The notes: generated by a model not told the origin, from the sequence alone. DNA of 64,000 nucleotides from Chloroherpeton thalassium ATCC 35110 (GCF_000020525.1 NC_011026.1:186001-250000); one strand, 5' to 3'. Numbered from the stretch's first letter, positions 52,037 through 62,453 are shown. A program made the numbers and translations.

Positions 52037-53359
52037 ATGAAACATGTTGCAGTTGTAGGAACCGGCTATGTTGGCTTAGTTGCCGGAACCTGTTTTGCCG
52101 AAACCGGCAACCAAGTGATCTGTGTCGATATCGATAAAGCGAAAGTTGAGAAACTCAGAAATAACGTGGTTACGATATATGAACCAGGTCTTGAGGTGCT
52201 TTTCAAACGGAATTTGCGTGAAAAACGCCTTCACTTCACCACAGAACTTGCTGAGGCAATGGAAAGTTGCGACATTATTTTTCTTGCCTTGCCAACACCT
52301 CCAGGAGAAGACGGCTCTGCAGATTTGAAGTACGTGCTCGGCGTTGCAAAAGAAATCGGAAAATTAATCAAGTCATATAAAGTGGTTGTCAACAAAAGCA
52401 CCGTTCCTGTGGGAACAGCCGATAAGGTTCGCGCGGCTATTGCTGAACATGCAACCTGTGATTTTGATGTGGTTAGCAACCCAGAATTTTTGCGCGAAGG
52501 TGTTGCGGTTGATGATTTTCTTAAACCGGATCGTGTTGTTATCGGCAGTTCTTCCGAGAGAGCAACTGAAGTCATGCAGCAACTTTACGAACCGTTTGTT
52601 CGCCAAGGCAACCCTATTTTGGTGATGGACGAACGCAGCGCTGAAATGACAAAATACGCGGCCAATTCCATGCTCGCCCTTCGCATTTCATTTATGAATG
52701 AAATTGCAAATCTTTGCGATAAAGTTGGCGCAAATGTAGATATGGTTCGCCGCGGCATCGGGACCGATTTTCGTATTGGAAAGCATTTTCTCTATCCAGG
52801 CGTGGGCTACGGCGGAAGCTGCTTCCCAAAAGATGTGAAAGCACTTATTAAAACGGCTCAAGATTATGAGTATAACTTCCAAATTTTGAAATCAGTCGAG
52901 TGCGTCAATGAAAGCCAAAAGCATTTGTTAGTTCAAAAAATAGAAGCTTACTACGGCGGACGCGAACACATCGCGGGCAAAAAATTTGCCATGTGGGGAC
53001 TTTCCTTTAAACCAAACACCGACGATATTCGCGAAGCGCCATCGCTTGTCGTTATCCATGCGTTGCTTGAAATGGGCGCTGAAATTGTCGCTTACGATCC
53101 AGAAGCAATGGGACATGTGAAGCAAATTGTTGGCGATAAAGTAACCTTCGCTTCTTTAGCAGAGGATGCGCTGAACGACGCCGACGCGCTCATCATTGTC
53201 ACAGAGTGGAATGAGTTCCGAAATCCTGATTTCAATTCAGTGAAGAAGCGCTTGAAACATCATCTCATTTTTGATGGCCGCAACGTTTTCGATAACCACA
53301 AAATGAAAGAATTAGGCTTTGAATATTATAGCATTGGCCGCCCAACTTGCCAGCTATAA
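52037..53359 (+). CDS. ugd: UDP-glucose 6-dehydrogenase
   Basis: A 440-residue NAD-dependent dehydrogenase. [18 protein letters not shown] is the NAD-binding fold, the active Cys lies in [10 protein letters not shown] near residue 260, and [23 protein letters not shown] is the UDP-binding end. It oxidises UDP-glucose to UDP-glucuronate for surface polysaccharide. A strong terminator follows. Confidence 0.94.
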   Translation: MKHVAVVGTGYVGLVAGTCFAETGNQVICVDIDKAKVEKLRNNVVTIYEPGLEVLFKRNLREKRLHFTTELAEAMESCDIIFLALPTPPGEDGSADLKYVLGVAKEIGKLIKSYKVVVNKSTVPVGTADKVRAAIAEHATCDFDVVSNPEFLREGVAVDDFLKPDRVVIGSSSERATEVMQQLYEPFVRQGNPILVMDERSAEMTKYAANSMLALRISFMNEIANLCDKVGANVDMVRRGIGTDFRIGKHFLYPGVGYGGSCFPKDVKALIKTAQDYEYNFQILKSVECVNESQKHLLVQKIEAYYGGREHIAGKKFAMWGLSFKPNTDDIREAPSLVVIHALLEMGAEIVAYDPEAMGHVKQIVGDKVTFASLAEDALNDADALIIVTEWNEFRNPDFNSVKKRLKHHLIFDGRNVFDNHKMKELGFEYYSIGRPTCQL

Positions 53360-53386
53360 TTTTATTAACCAACTTTCTACTGTTTT

Positions 53387-53435
53387 TTTCATGCTGCTGC
53401 TTGGCTCAAGCAAACGGCAGCAGCATGAAATTTTT
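53387..53435 (+). terminator. Intrinsic terminator of ugd
   Basis: A perfect 14-bp stem TTTCATGCTGCTGC (53387-53400) with GCAGCAGCATGAAA (53417-53430), 16-nt loop, followed by TTTTT. It lies before the panB ATG and supports the late panB start. Confidence 0.85.
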
Positions 53436-53528
53436 CTGGCAAAAAAAAAGCTGCTCACACAAGCGAACCGAATCCTACACTTTTTGTTTTCGTGCACTAC
53501 ATTTTTACACACAAAACCGATTTCAACC

Positions 53529-54371
53529 ATGTCAACACGATTGGATATTAAAAAACGACTCGCGCCACAAGTTACCACACGAAAGTTAGTTGAAATGAAA
53601 GCGCAAGGCGAAAAAATCGCAATTCTTACAGCTTACGACTATACGATGGCTCGCATTTTAGATAATTCGGGCATCGATGTGCTGCTCGTGGGTGATTCGG
53701 CTAGCAATGTTTTCGGCGGAAATGAAACGACCTTGCCGATTACAATGGAGGAAATGATCTACCACGCAAAAGCTGTTTTTCGCGGCGTTCATGCAGCAAC
53801 AGGACGCGCCATGATCGTGGTCGATATGCCATTTATGAGTTACCAACTTTCCAGCGAAGACGCGCTGCGCAACGCTGGTAAATTAATGAAAGAAACAGGC
53901 TGCCACGCGGTGAAGTTGGAAGGCGGAAAAGCGATTATTGAAGCCGTCAAAAGAATTACCGATGTAGGCATTCCGGTTATGGGACATTTGGGACTAACGC
54001 CGCAAGCGATTTATAAATTTGGCAGCTATAAGGTTCGCGCTCGCGAAGAAGAAGAAGCCGAGCAGTTGTTGGAAGATGCAAAGCAACTTGAAAATGCAGG
54101 CGCATTTGCTGTGGTGCTGGAAAAAATTCCGATGGAACTCTCCCAAAAAGTGACAGACAGTCTCCATATTCCAACGATCGGGATTGGTGCTGGCGCGGCC
54201 TGCGACGGACAAGTGCTGGTTGTGAATGATATGCTTGGGTTCAACACGGATTTTCATCCGCGATTCGTCAGGAAATATGCAAATTTGGACAACGTCATCG
54301 GCACATCCGTTAAAAACTATGTTAATGACGTTCGCCAAGGCACATTTCCAAACGAATCAGAAAGTTATTAG
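53529..54371 (+). CDS. panB: 3-methyl-2-oxobutanoate hydroxymethyltransferase
   Basis: A 280-residue enzyme of usual length. It has the TIM-barrel motifs [33 protein letters not shown], the metal-binding [15 protein letters not shown], and [29 protein letters not shown] follows. It makes ketopantoate for pantothenate/CoA. A longer frame starts at 53319 but overlaps ugd and crosses its terminator, so I use 53529. Confidence 0.94.
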   Translation: MSTRLDIKKRLAPQVTTRKLVEMKAQGEKIAILTAYDYTMARILDNSGIDVLLVGDSASNVFGGNETTLPITMEEMIYHAKAVFRGVHAATGRAMIVVDMPFMSYQLSSEDALRNAGKLMKETGCHAVKLEGGKAIIEAVKRITDVGIPVMGHLGLTPQAIYKFGSYKVRAREEEEAEQLLEDAKQLENAGAFAVVLEKIPMELSQKVTDSLHIPTIGIGAGAACDGQVLVVNDMLGFNTDFHPRFVRKYANLDNVIGTSVKNYVNDVRQGTFPNESESY

Positions 54372-54381
54372 GAGCCGTTTT

Positions 54382-55008
54382 TTAGCGCTGAAGCAAATTA
54401 AACGCAATATTTGAACCGTAGCCGTTCATGGCCACATTAATCAAAAGAACGGCCATCGGTTCAAGATAACGAGCGGTTTTCAATGCGCCGCAATCAACTG
54501 GCTCAAACCCGATAGTAGAAATGAGTTCCTGCACAGCCACTTTTGCTTCAGCATCGTCGCCACAGTAAAACGCGCTGGCTTTTTGGCCATTAAAATCAGC
54601 GCCTAAGCGAATAACTTTATCCGAAATGGAATTAAACGCTTTAATGACTTTAGCGCCGGGGGCTTGTTTTGCAATCTCTTCTGCAACTGATGTGCTATAA
54701 CCGATGGTTAAAGAACGATAGTCGTTTCCCAACGGATTTATACAATCGATGAGAATTTTTCCAGTTAGCGAACCGCAGCTTTGAAGCGCGGCGTCACAAG
54801 CAGACCACGGAAACGCAAGCAAAATGACCTCGGCAAACGCGCATGTTTGCTGGTATGTGCCAAAAAGCGCGCCATGCCCGATTGTTTTGGCTAAAGCTGC
54901 TGCTTTTTCTGGCACACGTGAGCCAAAAAACACCTGATGCCCATTCTCAGCCCAACGCTTTCCAAGTCCACTGCCAATGTGCCCTGTTCCAAGTATTCCA
55001 ACTTTCAT
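54382..55008 (-). CDS. NADP-dependent F420-reductase-like oxidoreductase
   Basis: A 208-residue protein of the NADPH:F420 oxidoreductase-like family with GILGTGHIGSGLGKRWAENGHQVFFGSRVPEK (NADP-binding fold) and the DCINPLGNDY and KAFNSIS segments. The substrate is not evident: green sulfur bacteria are not known to rely on F420. It converges with panB, only 10 bp separating the stops. Confidence 0.82.
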   Translation of the reverse strand: MKVGILGTGHIGSGLGKRWAENGHQVFFGSRVPEKAAALAKTIGHGALFGTYQQTCAFAEVILLAFPWSACDAALQSCGSLTGKILIDCINPLGNDYRSLTIGYSTSVAEEIAKQAPGAKVIKAFNSISDKVIRLGADFNGQKASAFYCGDDAEAKVAVQELISTIGFEPVDCGALKTARYLEPMAVLLINVAMNGYGSNIAFNLLQR

Positions 55009-55344
55009 AAAACTAATTTTTTATAACAGCTGTTTCTTTCTAAACTTTGATGAGGATTTTTTCATAGCTTTTCAATTATAGAAAGAAAAGCTGATCGATA
55101 AAAATCTAATTTCTGCCCTTTATCAGAACCGGTTAGCGCCCCCCTCACTCGAGCCAATCATGACAGATGTGATGTAAAACCGATGCGATGTACACCTATT
55201 TGTTTAGGTTAGAAAAGTCTCGTCTTGAAAAGCAGATATCCTTTATATTTGGACTCACATTTGCTTATATTGGTTTGTGGTTTGGGGAGCCTGCATTTTT
55301 TAATCTACACTATCAGCATCAACAACTGCGCTTGTAATATTAAA
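55009..55344. other. Intergenic region before the OmpA/FecR protein
   Basis: About 336 bp, promoter region of the divergent genes. An upstream TTG-initiated frame (from 55225) joins the CDS but lacks homology; see that entry. Confidence 0.45.
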
Positions 55345-57453
55345 ATGAAAGCACAATTACGTACAAACGTGCTGAAGGAGAAGTGTTTTTTTAAGCATTG
55401 CCTGTGCTTCGCGCTTTTCTTAGTCAGTATTTTAGGGTTTCAATCTACTGTCATCGCACAATCCTACGAGCTTTCGCCCGGAAATATTTGGATCATCAAC
55501 GATGATGTTTTTTATCCGGGAACAGCCACCATCAATAAAAGCACGCAAGCGGCGGTCGATCGTTTAGGGCTTTATGTGGCCGCTCGCCCCGATTTAAAAA
55601 TTCTTATTCAAGGAAACTGGAGCAACGAAGGCAACACCGTTCGAGAAAAATTATACTCCGAGGAAAGAGCGCTTGCCATCCAGCGATTCTTAATCTACAC
55701 GCACAACATAGACCCATCAAGAATCCAAACCGTTGGTTACGGCTCAGCGCGGCCATTGACGGTTGAAAAAACAGCGGCAGATAAAGCGCGCAATCGCGCT
55801 GTCACCATTGTGGGCTTAACGAAATTATCTGATAAACCTCTCACTAAAAATGGTTATGCGGCAAACTGTACGGCTTATTTAGCGCTACTCGAAGGCAATG
55901 TTCAAACCAAAGCCCCTTGGGATGTGCAATTTGTGAATGGCCGCTATCAGCAGCAACTTTTTGAAGGCCACAAGCTTAATGTTTACAACGATTCGCGAGC
56001 CGCCATTCGCTTTGTTGATGGCAGCTTAATTAGCATGGGCGAAAACGCCAGGGTCGTGTTCAACGGCGGCTTGGATTTTGGCGAAGAACCCAATATGGAA
56101 ATCGATAGAGGCAAAATACATATCGAGCTCAGGCCAATGAGCACCCGCAAGGATTTTGAAATTTCATTCCCAGATGGCAAGCTCATCTTTTATGGAGAAC
56201 GCGCGCTTTTAAATGTGATTAATGGAGAAAAAGCCAAAAGTGTTTCGCTATCCGTGTTTGAAGGCAATGCTAAAGTGATTTACAAAGGCAGAGAATACTT
56301 TTTGCAAGAAGGCGAAGGATTTCAAGTTCAAGATCACGAGCAGGATACGCTGAAGAAAAGCAAGCTGCCCAAAACACCCGCGCTGATTTTACCTTTAGAT
56401 AATCAAACTGTTTATAAAGGAAAAACAAAGTTTTCTTGGACAACCAATGCCAAGCTAAACCTTTTGCAAATTTCCAAAAAGCCGGACTTCCGCAACTACG
56501 TGTATGAAGAAGTCGTTGCTGGCCAAAACAAAACCGTCACGCTTGAAAAGGGGACTTATTTCTGGCGCGTTAGCAGTTTAACTGGCGAAGGTTTGCCCGG
56601 CTCGCCTTCTGCAGCACGGCGTATTTTAGTTTCGGAGGAATACGTGACGATGTCGCTTATCGATAAAAAAGCCAAAACGGTTTTTGAGGAAGGGGAAAAA
56701 GCGACATTGATTACGAATGTCCCAAAAGATACGGTGGTTCATGAACAGCTTTTCAGTGTGATGGGCATTGTAGATCCTGGTAGCAATGTGTTTATCAACA
56801 ATACCTTGCTCGAGAACGTCTCGCCCAAAGGGGTTTTTTCTCAAAAGCTGCGCCTCATTAAAGGACAAAACGAGCTATCGGTTGATACCCGCGCTCAAAA
56901 TGGCTTGCAAAATCAAGTATCCGCCAAGATTTACTACCAGCCCATTGATAAAATCAGGTGCGCGCTCACACTTTCGCCTGTCATTCCTGTCACAACCAGC
57001 AACTATTCCTTAGGTTTAGGCGGGAAGTTTATTGTGTCGTATATGCTCGCCAACGAGTTTTATTGTAAAATGACAGCAGGCTACAATGCCTATTTGGTGG
57101 AAGCCGTAGCCAATGGATTTACCAATACCAACAGAAAACAGGTTAATAGTTCTATCATCACTGAAATTGGCGGCATTTATGAGTTTTTTCCTCATAGCAC
57201 AACCATTCCTTATTTAGAGATGAACACGGGTTTATTTTGGCTCAACAGAAGCGCGAAAGTTTTGTCTGAAACCAGAAAATCGGTGTACTTCTCCCCAGGT
57301 ATTGGCGCTGGAGTTATCTTTGTCACTGAAGGCCAAAACATTGGACTGGGCGGCTACTACCGACTCATTTTTCAAGGTTCTGACTTAATCGATAAAACTG
57401 CCGAAGGGCAATTTGCTGGCTTATTGGAAATTCAATTGACTTTTTGGTTTTAA
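55345..57453 (+). CDS. Multidomain outer-membrane protein: OmpA-like, FecR and barrel-like domains
   Basis: About 702 residues. After a signal peptide (residues about 12-38: CFFKHCLCFALFLVSILGFQSTVIAQ), an OmpA C-terminal-like peptidoglycan-binding domain lies at about 60-150 (GTATINKSTQAAVDRLGLYVAARPDLKILIQGNWSNEGN...RALAIQRFLIYTHNIDPSRIQTVGYGSARPLT). A FecR-like domain follows (about 165-325, VQFVNGRYQQQLFEGHKLNVYNDSRAAIRFVDGSLISMGENARVVF... EGNAKVIYKGREYFLQEGEGFQV), then an Ig/fibronectin-like module, then a C-terminal barrel-like region ending in FAGLLEIQLTFWF. A longer TTG start at 55225 would add a hydrophobic 40-residue piece; the ATG at 55345 gives a normal signal. Confidence 0.85.
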   Translation: MKAQLRTNVLKEKCFFKHCLCFALFLVSILGFQSTVIAQSYELSPGNIWIINDDVFYPGTATINKSTQAAVDRLGLYVAARPDLKILIQGNWSNEGNTVREKLYSEERALAIQRFLIYTHNIDPSRIQTVGYGSARPLTVEKTAADKARNRAVTIVGLTKLSDKPLTKNGYAANCTAYLALLEGNVQTKAPWDVQFVNGRYQQQLFEGHKLNVYNDSRAAIRFVDGSLISMGENARVVFNGGLDFGEEPNMEIDRGKIHIELRPMSTRKDFEISFPDGKLIFYGERALLNVINGEKAKSVSLSVFEGNAKVIYKGREYFLQEGEGFQVQDHEQDTLKKSKLPKTPALILPLDNQTVYKGKTKFSWTTNAKLNLLQISKKPDFRNYVYEEVVAGQNKTVTLEKGTYFWRVSSLTGEGLPGSPSAARRILVSEEYVTMSLIDKKAKTVFEEGEKATLITNVPKDTVVHEQLFSVMGIVDPGSNVFINNTLLENVSPKGVFSQKLRLIKGQNELSVDTRAQNGLQNQVSAKIYYQPIDKIRCALTLSPVIPVTTSNYSLGLGGKFIVSYMLANEFYCKMTAGYNAYLVEAVANGFTNTNRKQVNSSIITEIGGIYEFFPHSTTIPYLEMNTGLFWLNRSAKVLSETRKSVYFSPGIGAGVIFVTEGQNIGLGGYYRLIFQGSDLIDKTAEGQFAGLLEIQLTFWF

Positions 57454-57676
57454 CGATCATTTGACCCAACATTCACCTCACCGTTTAAAGCCATTCAACG
57501 GCTATTGGCAAGAAGCCTGAAAACACATAGAGAAAGAGGCCGAAGAAAAAAAGATTTTTTTCTGTAAATTTCGCCATAGCAGACTTGCTATATGTAGTTA
57601 TGTTGCTAGAAAAAATTGACGAACCGCACTTTTAGCTCAAGATTTTTTCGGGGGACAAGATTTTAAACTAATAAGT

Positions 57677-58534
57677 ATGACCGAAAAAAATAGACCGGCT
57701 GAACAGCCTCATCAACCGAAATACGCGCCGCACGACGCACCCCGAACGACCAAGCGAAAGTTTAAAATGCGCAAAGTACAAATTCCGCGAGTGCCTCCTT
57801 CGGCTGTTCCATCTGCCTTTACGGTCATGAACATGGCTTGCGGCTATGTGGCCATTGTTATGGCCAGCCAAGACAGTTTTACCGCGGCTGGCTGGTTTAT
57901 TATTTTTGCTGCCATTTTTGATACGCTTGACGGCTTTGTTGCTCGCCTCACCAATGCCTCATCTGAATTTGGTGTTGAATTGGATTCGCTCTCCGACCTG
58001 GTTTCTTTTGGCGCTGCGCCCTCTTTTCTTGCTTACAAATTCGGCCTGAACGAATACGGCGTTGGCGTTGGGCTGGGGCTAAGCTCGCTCTTGATGATCG
58101 GCAGCGGCCTACGATTAGCACGATTTAATGTCCAATTGGTTGGTTTTTCAAAGGATTACTTTTCGGGCTTGCCTACGCCTTCGCAGGCCATGACGCTTGC
58201 CACGTTTGTCATGTGGGCGCATAACGAACAGGTGTTTTTTGCGCCGCATCTTCATGTGGTTTTGGCTGTTCTCACGGTGCTCTTGGCAGGTTTGATGGTT
58301 AGCAAAGTGCGCTACGATACGCTGCCCAAATTTAGGCCCGACGATTTTCGCTCGTCGCCGGTTAAAATGTCATTATACATCATCTCGTTTATTTGCATTC
58401 TGATCTTTCAAGCCAAGGCATTTTTCATTGCCATGATGATGTACATACTTTTCGGATTAATTCGCTCGATTTATCATTTTTTCAGTGAAGAAACAGATAT
58501 CGCTTCCGAAAATGCAACAACCCATAACATGTAA
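57677..58534 (+). CDS. pssA: CDP-diacylglycerol-serine O-phosphatidyltransferase
   Basis: A 285-residue membrane protein. The CDP-alcohol phosphotransferase motif is DTLDGFVARLTNASSEFGVELDSLSD, i.e. D-x2-DG-x2-AR-x8-G-x3-D-x3-D. Several membrane segments follow. It makes phosphatidylserine, the precursor of phosphatidylethanolamine. A basic, Pro-rich N-terminus of about 35 residues precedes the membrane part. Other CDP-alcohol enzymes are possible but the length and sequence favour PssA. Confidence 0.9.
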   Translation: MTEKNRPAEQPHQPKYAPHDAPRTTKRKFKMRKVQIPRVPPSAVPSAFTVMNMACGYVAIVMASQDSFTAAGWFIIFAAIFDTLDGFVARLTNASSEFGVELDSLSDLVSFGAAPSFLAYKFGLNEYGVGVGLGLSSLLMIGSGLRLARFNVQLVGFSKDYFSGLPTPSQAMTLATFVMWAHNEQVFFAPHLHVVLAVLTVLLAGLMVSKVRYDTLPKFRPDDFRSSPVKMSLYIISFICILIFQAKAFFIAMMMYILFGLIRSIYHFFSEETDIASENATTHNM

Positions 58535-58560
58535 ATGATTTTTTTTAAACTCGCAAAAAT

Positions 58561-58584
58561 CAAGCAGAGCTTGCCGGTTTTTTG
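58561..58584 (+). terminator. Weak terminator after pssA
   Basis: CAAGC-AGA-GCTTG, a 5-bp stem with 3-nt loop, then CCGG and a T-run. Confidence 0.4.
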
Positions 58585-58640
58585 CATAGAAATCATTTTG
58601 AGCTCATCTCGTTTCTAATAAAAAAATAACTTTTTGTAGA

Positions 58641-58892
58641 ATGGCTTTTAACGCAAAAATCAGAGTAACGCTGCGCAAATCAATCCTTGATGTGCAAGGC
58701 AAAGCGGTGCATCAAGCACTTGGAAATCTTGGTTACAACGACATCGATTCTGTTAGAATCGGCAAATACATTGAAGTTCATATCAATGAAGAAGACATCG
58801 AAAAAGCGAAAAAAATAACGGATGACATTTGCCATAAATTGCTTTCAAATCCAGTTATGGAAGATTATAGCTACGATCTTGAAACGATCTAA
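58641..58892 (+). CDS. purS: Phosphoribosylformylglycinamidine synthase, PurS subunit
   Basis: An 83-residue PurS: KIRVTLRKSILDVQGKAVHQALGNLGYNDIDSVRIGKYIEVHI is the family signature. It bridges PurQ and PurL in the FGAM synthase complex of purine synthesis. The purQ gene follows 62 bp downstream. Confidence 0.95.
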   Translation: MAFNAKIRVTLRKSILDVQGKAVHQALGNLGYNDIDSVRIGKYIEVHINEEDIEKAKKITDDICHKLLSNPVMEDYSYDLETI

Positions 58893-58954
58893 ATGCATAG
58901 CAATCAACAAGGCAAATAACTTTTTAACCAATTGTATTCTTAAGTTTTTTACTA

Positions 58955-59662
58955 ATGGCAAAAACAAAATTCGGTATTGTCGTTTTTCCAGGTTCTAATT
59001 GCGATCACGATACAGAATATGTGTGTAACGCTTTTCCAAATGCTGAAGCGAAATTGATTTGGCACCAGGAAAGCGATTTACAAGGTGCTGATGTGATCGT
59101 TTTGCCAGGCGGATTTTCCTATGGCGATTATCTTCGTGCGGGCGCTATCGCGAAGTTTTCTCCTGTGATGCAAGAAGTAATTCGGTTTGCAGGCGAAGGC
59201 CGACCTGTTATTGGCATTTGCAATGGGTTTCAGGTGCTTTTGGAAAGCGGCTTGCTCGAAGGCGCTATGATGCACAACAAAAGCCGTCGGTTTATCTGCA
59301 AATTTGTATACCTGAAAGTCGCAAACAATCAAACGCTTTTTACCAGCAAATACGAGAAAGACGCCGTCGTGCGGATTCCCATTGCACACGGCGAGGGCAA
59401 TTTCTTTGCGTCGGAGGCAACGCTAAGCCGGTTGCAGGAAAATGAGCAGATTGTATTTCAATATTGCGACAAAGCGGGACAGCTCAGCGAGGCGGCCAAC
59501 CCGAACGGCTCGTGCCTCAATATCGCTGGAATTGTCAATGAAAAAAGAAACGTGCTCGGCATGATGCCGCACCCCGAACGCGCTTCGGATGCGATGCTGG
59601 GCTCAACAGATGGAAGCAAAGTTTTTGAGTCCATTTTAAATAATTTTGTTGAAGCCGTTTAA
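58955..59662 (+). CDS. purQ: Phosphoribosylformylglycinamidine synthase, PurQ glutaminase subunit
   Basis: A 235-residue class I glutamine amidotransferase. The catalytic Cys is in [15 protein letters not shown]; the family segments [13 protein letters not shown] and AHGEGNFF follow, and HPERASD holds the His/Glu of the triad. It supplies ammonia to PurL. Forms a pair with purS. Confidence 0.96.
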   Translation: MAKTKFGIVVFPGSNCDHDTEYVCNAFPNAEAKLIWHQESDLQGADVIVLPGGFSYGDYLRAGAIAKFSPVMQEVIRFAGEGRPVIGICNGFQVLLESGLLEGAMMHNKSRRFICKFVYLKVANNQTLFTSKYEKDAVVRIPIAHGEGNFFASEATLSRLQENEQIVFQYCDKAGQLSEAANPNGSCLNIAGIVNEKRNVLGMMPHPERASDAMLGSTDGSKVFESILNNFVEAV

Positions 59663-59847
59663 TCGGTTTTTGCTGGTGGAGACGAAGGCTGCATCAACAT
59701 TTCACTTGTCAATTTATCTCAAAAGATTTATTGAAAGTGAAAAAAAATGCCAACCGTTCGTCTCTGCGCAACTGAATAAAAAACCGTATCGACCACTTAA
59801 AAATGAAAGGTGCTACGCGAAACTTCGCGCTTCACCTTTGTTCAAAC

Positions 59848-60765
59848 ATGACGAAAAAAAATGCTGCTATCGCTATGTTTCGGACACGCTTGACTTTTAT
59901 ATGGATGTTGTTGGCGTTTTTCGGCGGGCACTCGTCGCTCCTTGCTGAAAACCAAGCGCAAATAAAACCCAAAAATTCGGCAAAACGCTATCCACCGAAG
60001 CTTCGCTTTAATGCCGAAGCGTTTCGTTCGTTCGAGAAAAACTACATAGACACGCGTCAGAAATATAATTTTGTCTATCAAAATGTGATTTTTGATTCGG
60101 TTGGCTGCACGCTCAACCAGCTCACACGACCGGTTATCCCCATTCAACTTGCTCTGAATCTTGCAGAAAATGACACCGCTACGGCGATTTTGGTTGCCGC
60201 AAAAGCTTTTTTAGATGAAAATGAACCGCTATTTCATGCAAATAGCAAACAAGTGGTGCTGGGCTCATTGAACGATTACGATGAATTCTGTGCCGTTCTT
60301 TTTGAGCGCGCGGCTTATGGCAAACATCCGGCGGCTGGACAAAGCCGCGGAAAAGTGGAATTTATTGTAGAAAAGAAAACGGGTCATCTGTATCTGCTGG
60401 CTTCCACCATGACAAGAATCATCGGCAACTTGCCCGACTCTGCAACTTATCCAAAAAATAAACTCTACGACAAACTCAAAGACCGAACGCTGAGGTTTTC
60501 GCTCGGCCAAAAACATATTAAATTTACCATCAACCGGCTCGAGACGATTCAGCTTAGCCGCGTGTGCGTCTATGAAAAGAAAACGTTTGATGATATTTAT
60601 GATTCGCACGGAAAACGGGTCGAGCGCCGGCTGGTAAGCGATGAACCGCATCTGGCTTACGAAGTTATTATTGGTGAAGATCTTGCCAACCCAATCGCAA
60701 CCATTTTCTTTGACGCGATTACAGGCGAAGAACTCGCCATAGATTATCCTGAACCTAAATGGTAG
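59848..60765 (+). CDS. Secreted protein, PepSY-like C-terminus
   Basis: A 305-residue protein with signal peptide (MTKKNAAIAMFRTRLTFIWMLLAFFGGHSSLLA). It is not recognised as a named family. The C-terminal part ends HLAYEVIIGEDLANPIATIFFDAITGEELAIDYPEP, which reads like the strand/turn of PepSY or FTP-type propeptide domains; a similar strand-turn lies near KVEFIVEKKTGHLYLLASTM. Function unknown, probably periplasmic. Start is the ATG at 59848; a longer frame to 59803 lacks support. Confidence 0.65.
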   Translation: MTKKNAAIAMFRTRLTFIWMLLAFFGGHSSLLAENQAQIKPKNSAKRYPPKLRFNAEAFRSFEKNYIDTRQKYNFVYQNVIFDSVGCTLNQLTRPVIPIQLALNLAENDTATAILVAAKAFLDENEPLFHANSKQVVLGSLNDYDEFCAVLFERAAYGKHPAAGQSRGKVEFIVEKKTGHLYLLASTMTRIIGNLPDSATYPKNKLYDKLKDRTLRFSLGQKHIKFTINRLETIQLSRVCVYEKKTFDDIYDSHGKRVERRLVSDEPHLAYEVIIGEDLANPIATIFFDAITGEELAIDYPEPKW

Positions 60766-60802
60766 TTGCTCAAAAATACAGTAAACCTTAAAACTCACAT
60801 TC

Positions 60803-62083
60803 ATGCCTTTGTCATCGGAAACGGCTGAGCCCGTTCCACTTCAGAACGAAGAACCTTACTCTAAACGAAATATTTTTGCCTGGACGCTCTTCGATTTTGC
60901 GAACACGTCGTTCAGCGTCATGATTGTCACCTTTGTTTATCCCCTTTACTTTAAGAACATTATTTGCGCGGGGCACGCCATCGGCGATGCGCTTTGGGGC
61001 ACCAATGTGAGCATTTCGATGCTTATTGGCGCCGTGGTTGCGCCGGTGCTTGGTGCCGCCTCCGATTATTCCGGTCGGCGCAAGCGTTTCCTTTTGGCCT
61101 TCACTTTAATTTCCATTCTCTGCACTTCGTTGATGTTTTTCACCTCAGCGGACATGATTCTCATCGGTTCAGTGCTCTTTATTTTGGCAAATGTCGGATT
61201 CGAAGGCGGACTGGTTTTTTACGATGCTTATTTGCCGGAAATTACATCTAAGCGAAGCTACGGGCGCGTTTCCGGCTACGGCTTTGCAATGGGCTATTTG
61301 GGCGCGCTCGTTACTTTAGCCGCTTCATTTCCGTTGATTATTGGCGGGTTTGAGCCGGAAAATTTGCTCAACATCCGATATAGTTTTTTGCTCGCGGCTG
61401 GGTTTTTCTTCTTTTTCTCGATTCCGCTTTTTCTTGCGTTGCGCGATAAAAAACCCGCGCGCGCCGAACATATTTCGTTCTTGAAAGCTGGTTTTCGTGA
61501 AGTTCGTGCGACGCTTTCAAACATCCGAAACTACCCCAACTTGGTTCGTTTCTTGACGGCGTTCTTCTTCTACAACGACGGCATTTTGACAATCATCGCT
61601 TTCGCCTCGATTTATGCCGCCAACACGCTCAATTTTTCATTTCAAGAACTGGTTATTTTCTTCATCACCGTGCAAACCACCGCCATTTTAGGCTCGGTGA
61701 TTTTTGGCGTGATTACCGACAAAATCGGTGCAAAACGCACCATTGTAATTACGCTGCTCATTTGGATTTTTGTGATTTTGCTCGCGTACTTTACCGACAC
61801 AAAAGAGATGTTTTACATAGTGGGACTGTTTGCAGGCATTTCAATGGGCGCGTCGCAGTCCGCTTCGCGCAGCTTGATGGCGCGGCTCACGCCGGCAGAG
61901 CATTCAGCCGAGTTTTTCGGCTTTTATGACGGTTCGTTCGGCAAAGCATCGGCTATTGTGGGGCCTTGGATTTTTGGGCTTATTTCCACGCTTGCAGGCA
62001 GCCAGCGCATCGCGATTCTTTCGTTGCTCCTTTTCTTCACCGTCGGCCTTTGGCTGATTTTAAAAGTTCGTACAGAAAAATGA
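60803..62083 (+). CDS. UMF1-type MFS transporter
   Basis: A 426-residue MFS protein with about 12 membrane segments. The N-terminus KRNIFAWTLFDFANTSFSVMIVTFVYPLYFKNII and ISDYSGRRKRFL-like AASDYSGRRKRFLLAFTL, with ASIYAANTLNFSFQELVIFF, match the UMF1/Atg22-like family of exporters/permeases. The substrate is unknown. It starts 37 bp after the preceding secreted protein gene, possibly in the same transcript. Confidence 0.9.
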   Translation: MPLSSETAEPVPLQNEEPYSKRNIFAWTLFDFANTSFSVMIVTFVYPLYFKNIICAGHAIGDALWGTNVSISMLIGAVVAPVLGAASDYSGRRKRFLLAFTLISILCTSLMFFTSADMILIGSVLFILANVGFEGGLVFYDAYLPEITSKRSYGRVSGYGFAMGYLGALVTLAASFPLIIGGFEPENLLNIRYSFLLAAGFFFFFSIPLFLALRDKKPARAEHISFLKAGFREVRATLSNIRNYPNLVRFLTAFFFYNDGILTIIAFASIYAANTLNFSFQELVIFFITVQTTAILGSVIFGVITDKIGAKRTIVITLLIWIFVILLAYFTDTKEMFYIVGLFAGISMGASQSASRSLMARLTPAEHSAEFFGFYDGSFGKASAIVGPWIFGLISTLAGSQRIAILSLLLFFTVGLWLILKVRTEK

Positions 62084-62453
62084 TGCGGCATCTCACAGAA
62101 ACACATCGCAACATGCGTTTGAGAGAACGTTTCAAAACCTAACGCTCAAAAAAGCACACGAACGTTACTTGACGTTCTTCCGTTTTTTAAAATGGAAATA
62201 TTCTAATCATATTTTTCTTATCTCTTTTTTAAAATAGCGGTTAGCTGCATCAATCCTACAATTGATGCGAACACTCCCGCCGCCTGAATCGAATATTTTC
62301 ATCCTTTTACAAAGCAAAACCCCATCACAACAGAAGGGCTGAGACAAGCTGTTTTTGAATTTTTTTTTGCAAGAATGTATTAAAAAGGCACGCAAAACAA
62401 GATTCTCGTGCTAAATTAACTTTTTTAACTCTGGTTTAGTGCTTGTTGAGACA
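62084..62453 (+). other. Intergenic region between MFS and nadB
   Basis: About 370 bp. A likely terminator of the MFS gene lies at 62160-62187: GAACGT / ACGTTC with TACTTG loop then TTCCG and six T. The remainder is the nadB promoter region; no gene. Confidence 0.45.
62160..62187 (+). terminator. Possible terminator after the MFS gene
   Basis: GAACGT (62160-62165) pairs with ACGTTC (62172-62177), 6-bp stem, followed by TTCCG and TTTTTT. Confidence 0.45.

Noticed and set aside
53319-53528. N-terminal extension of panB
   Set aside because: Overlaps ugd and crosses a strong terminator; PanB homology begins at the ATG at 53529.
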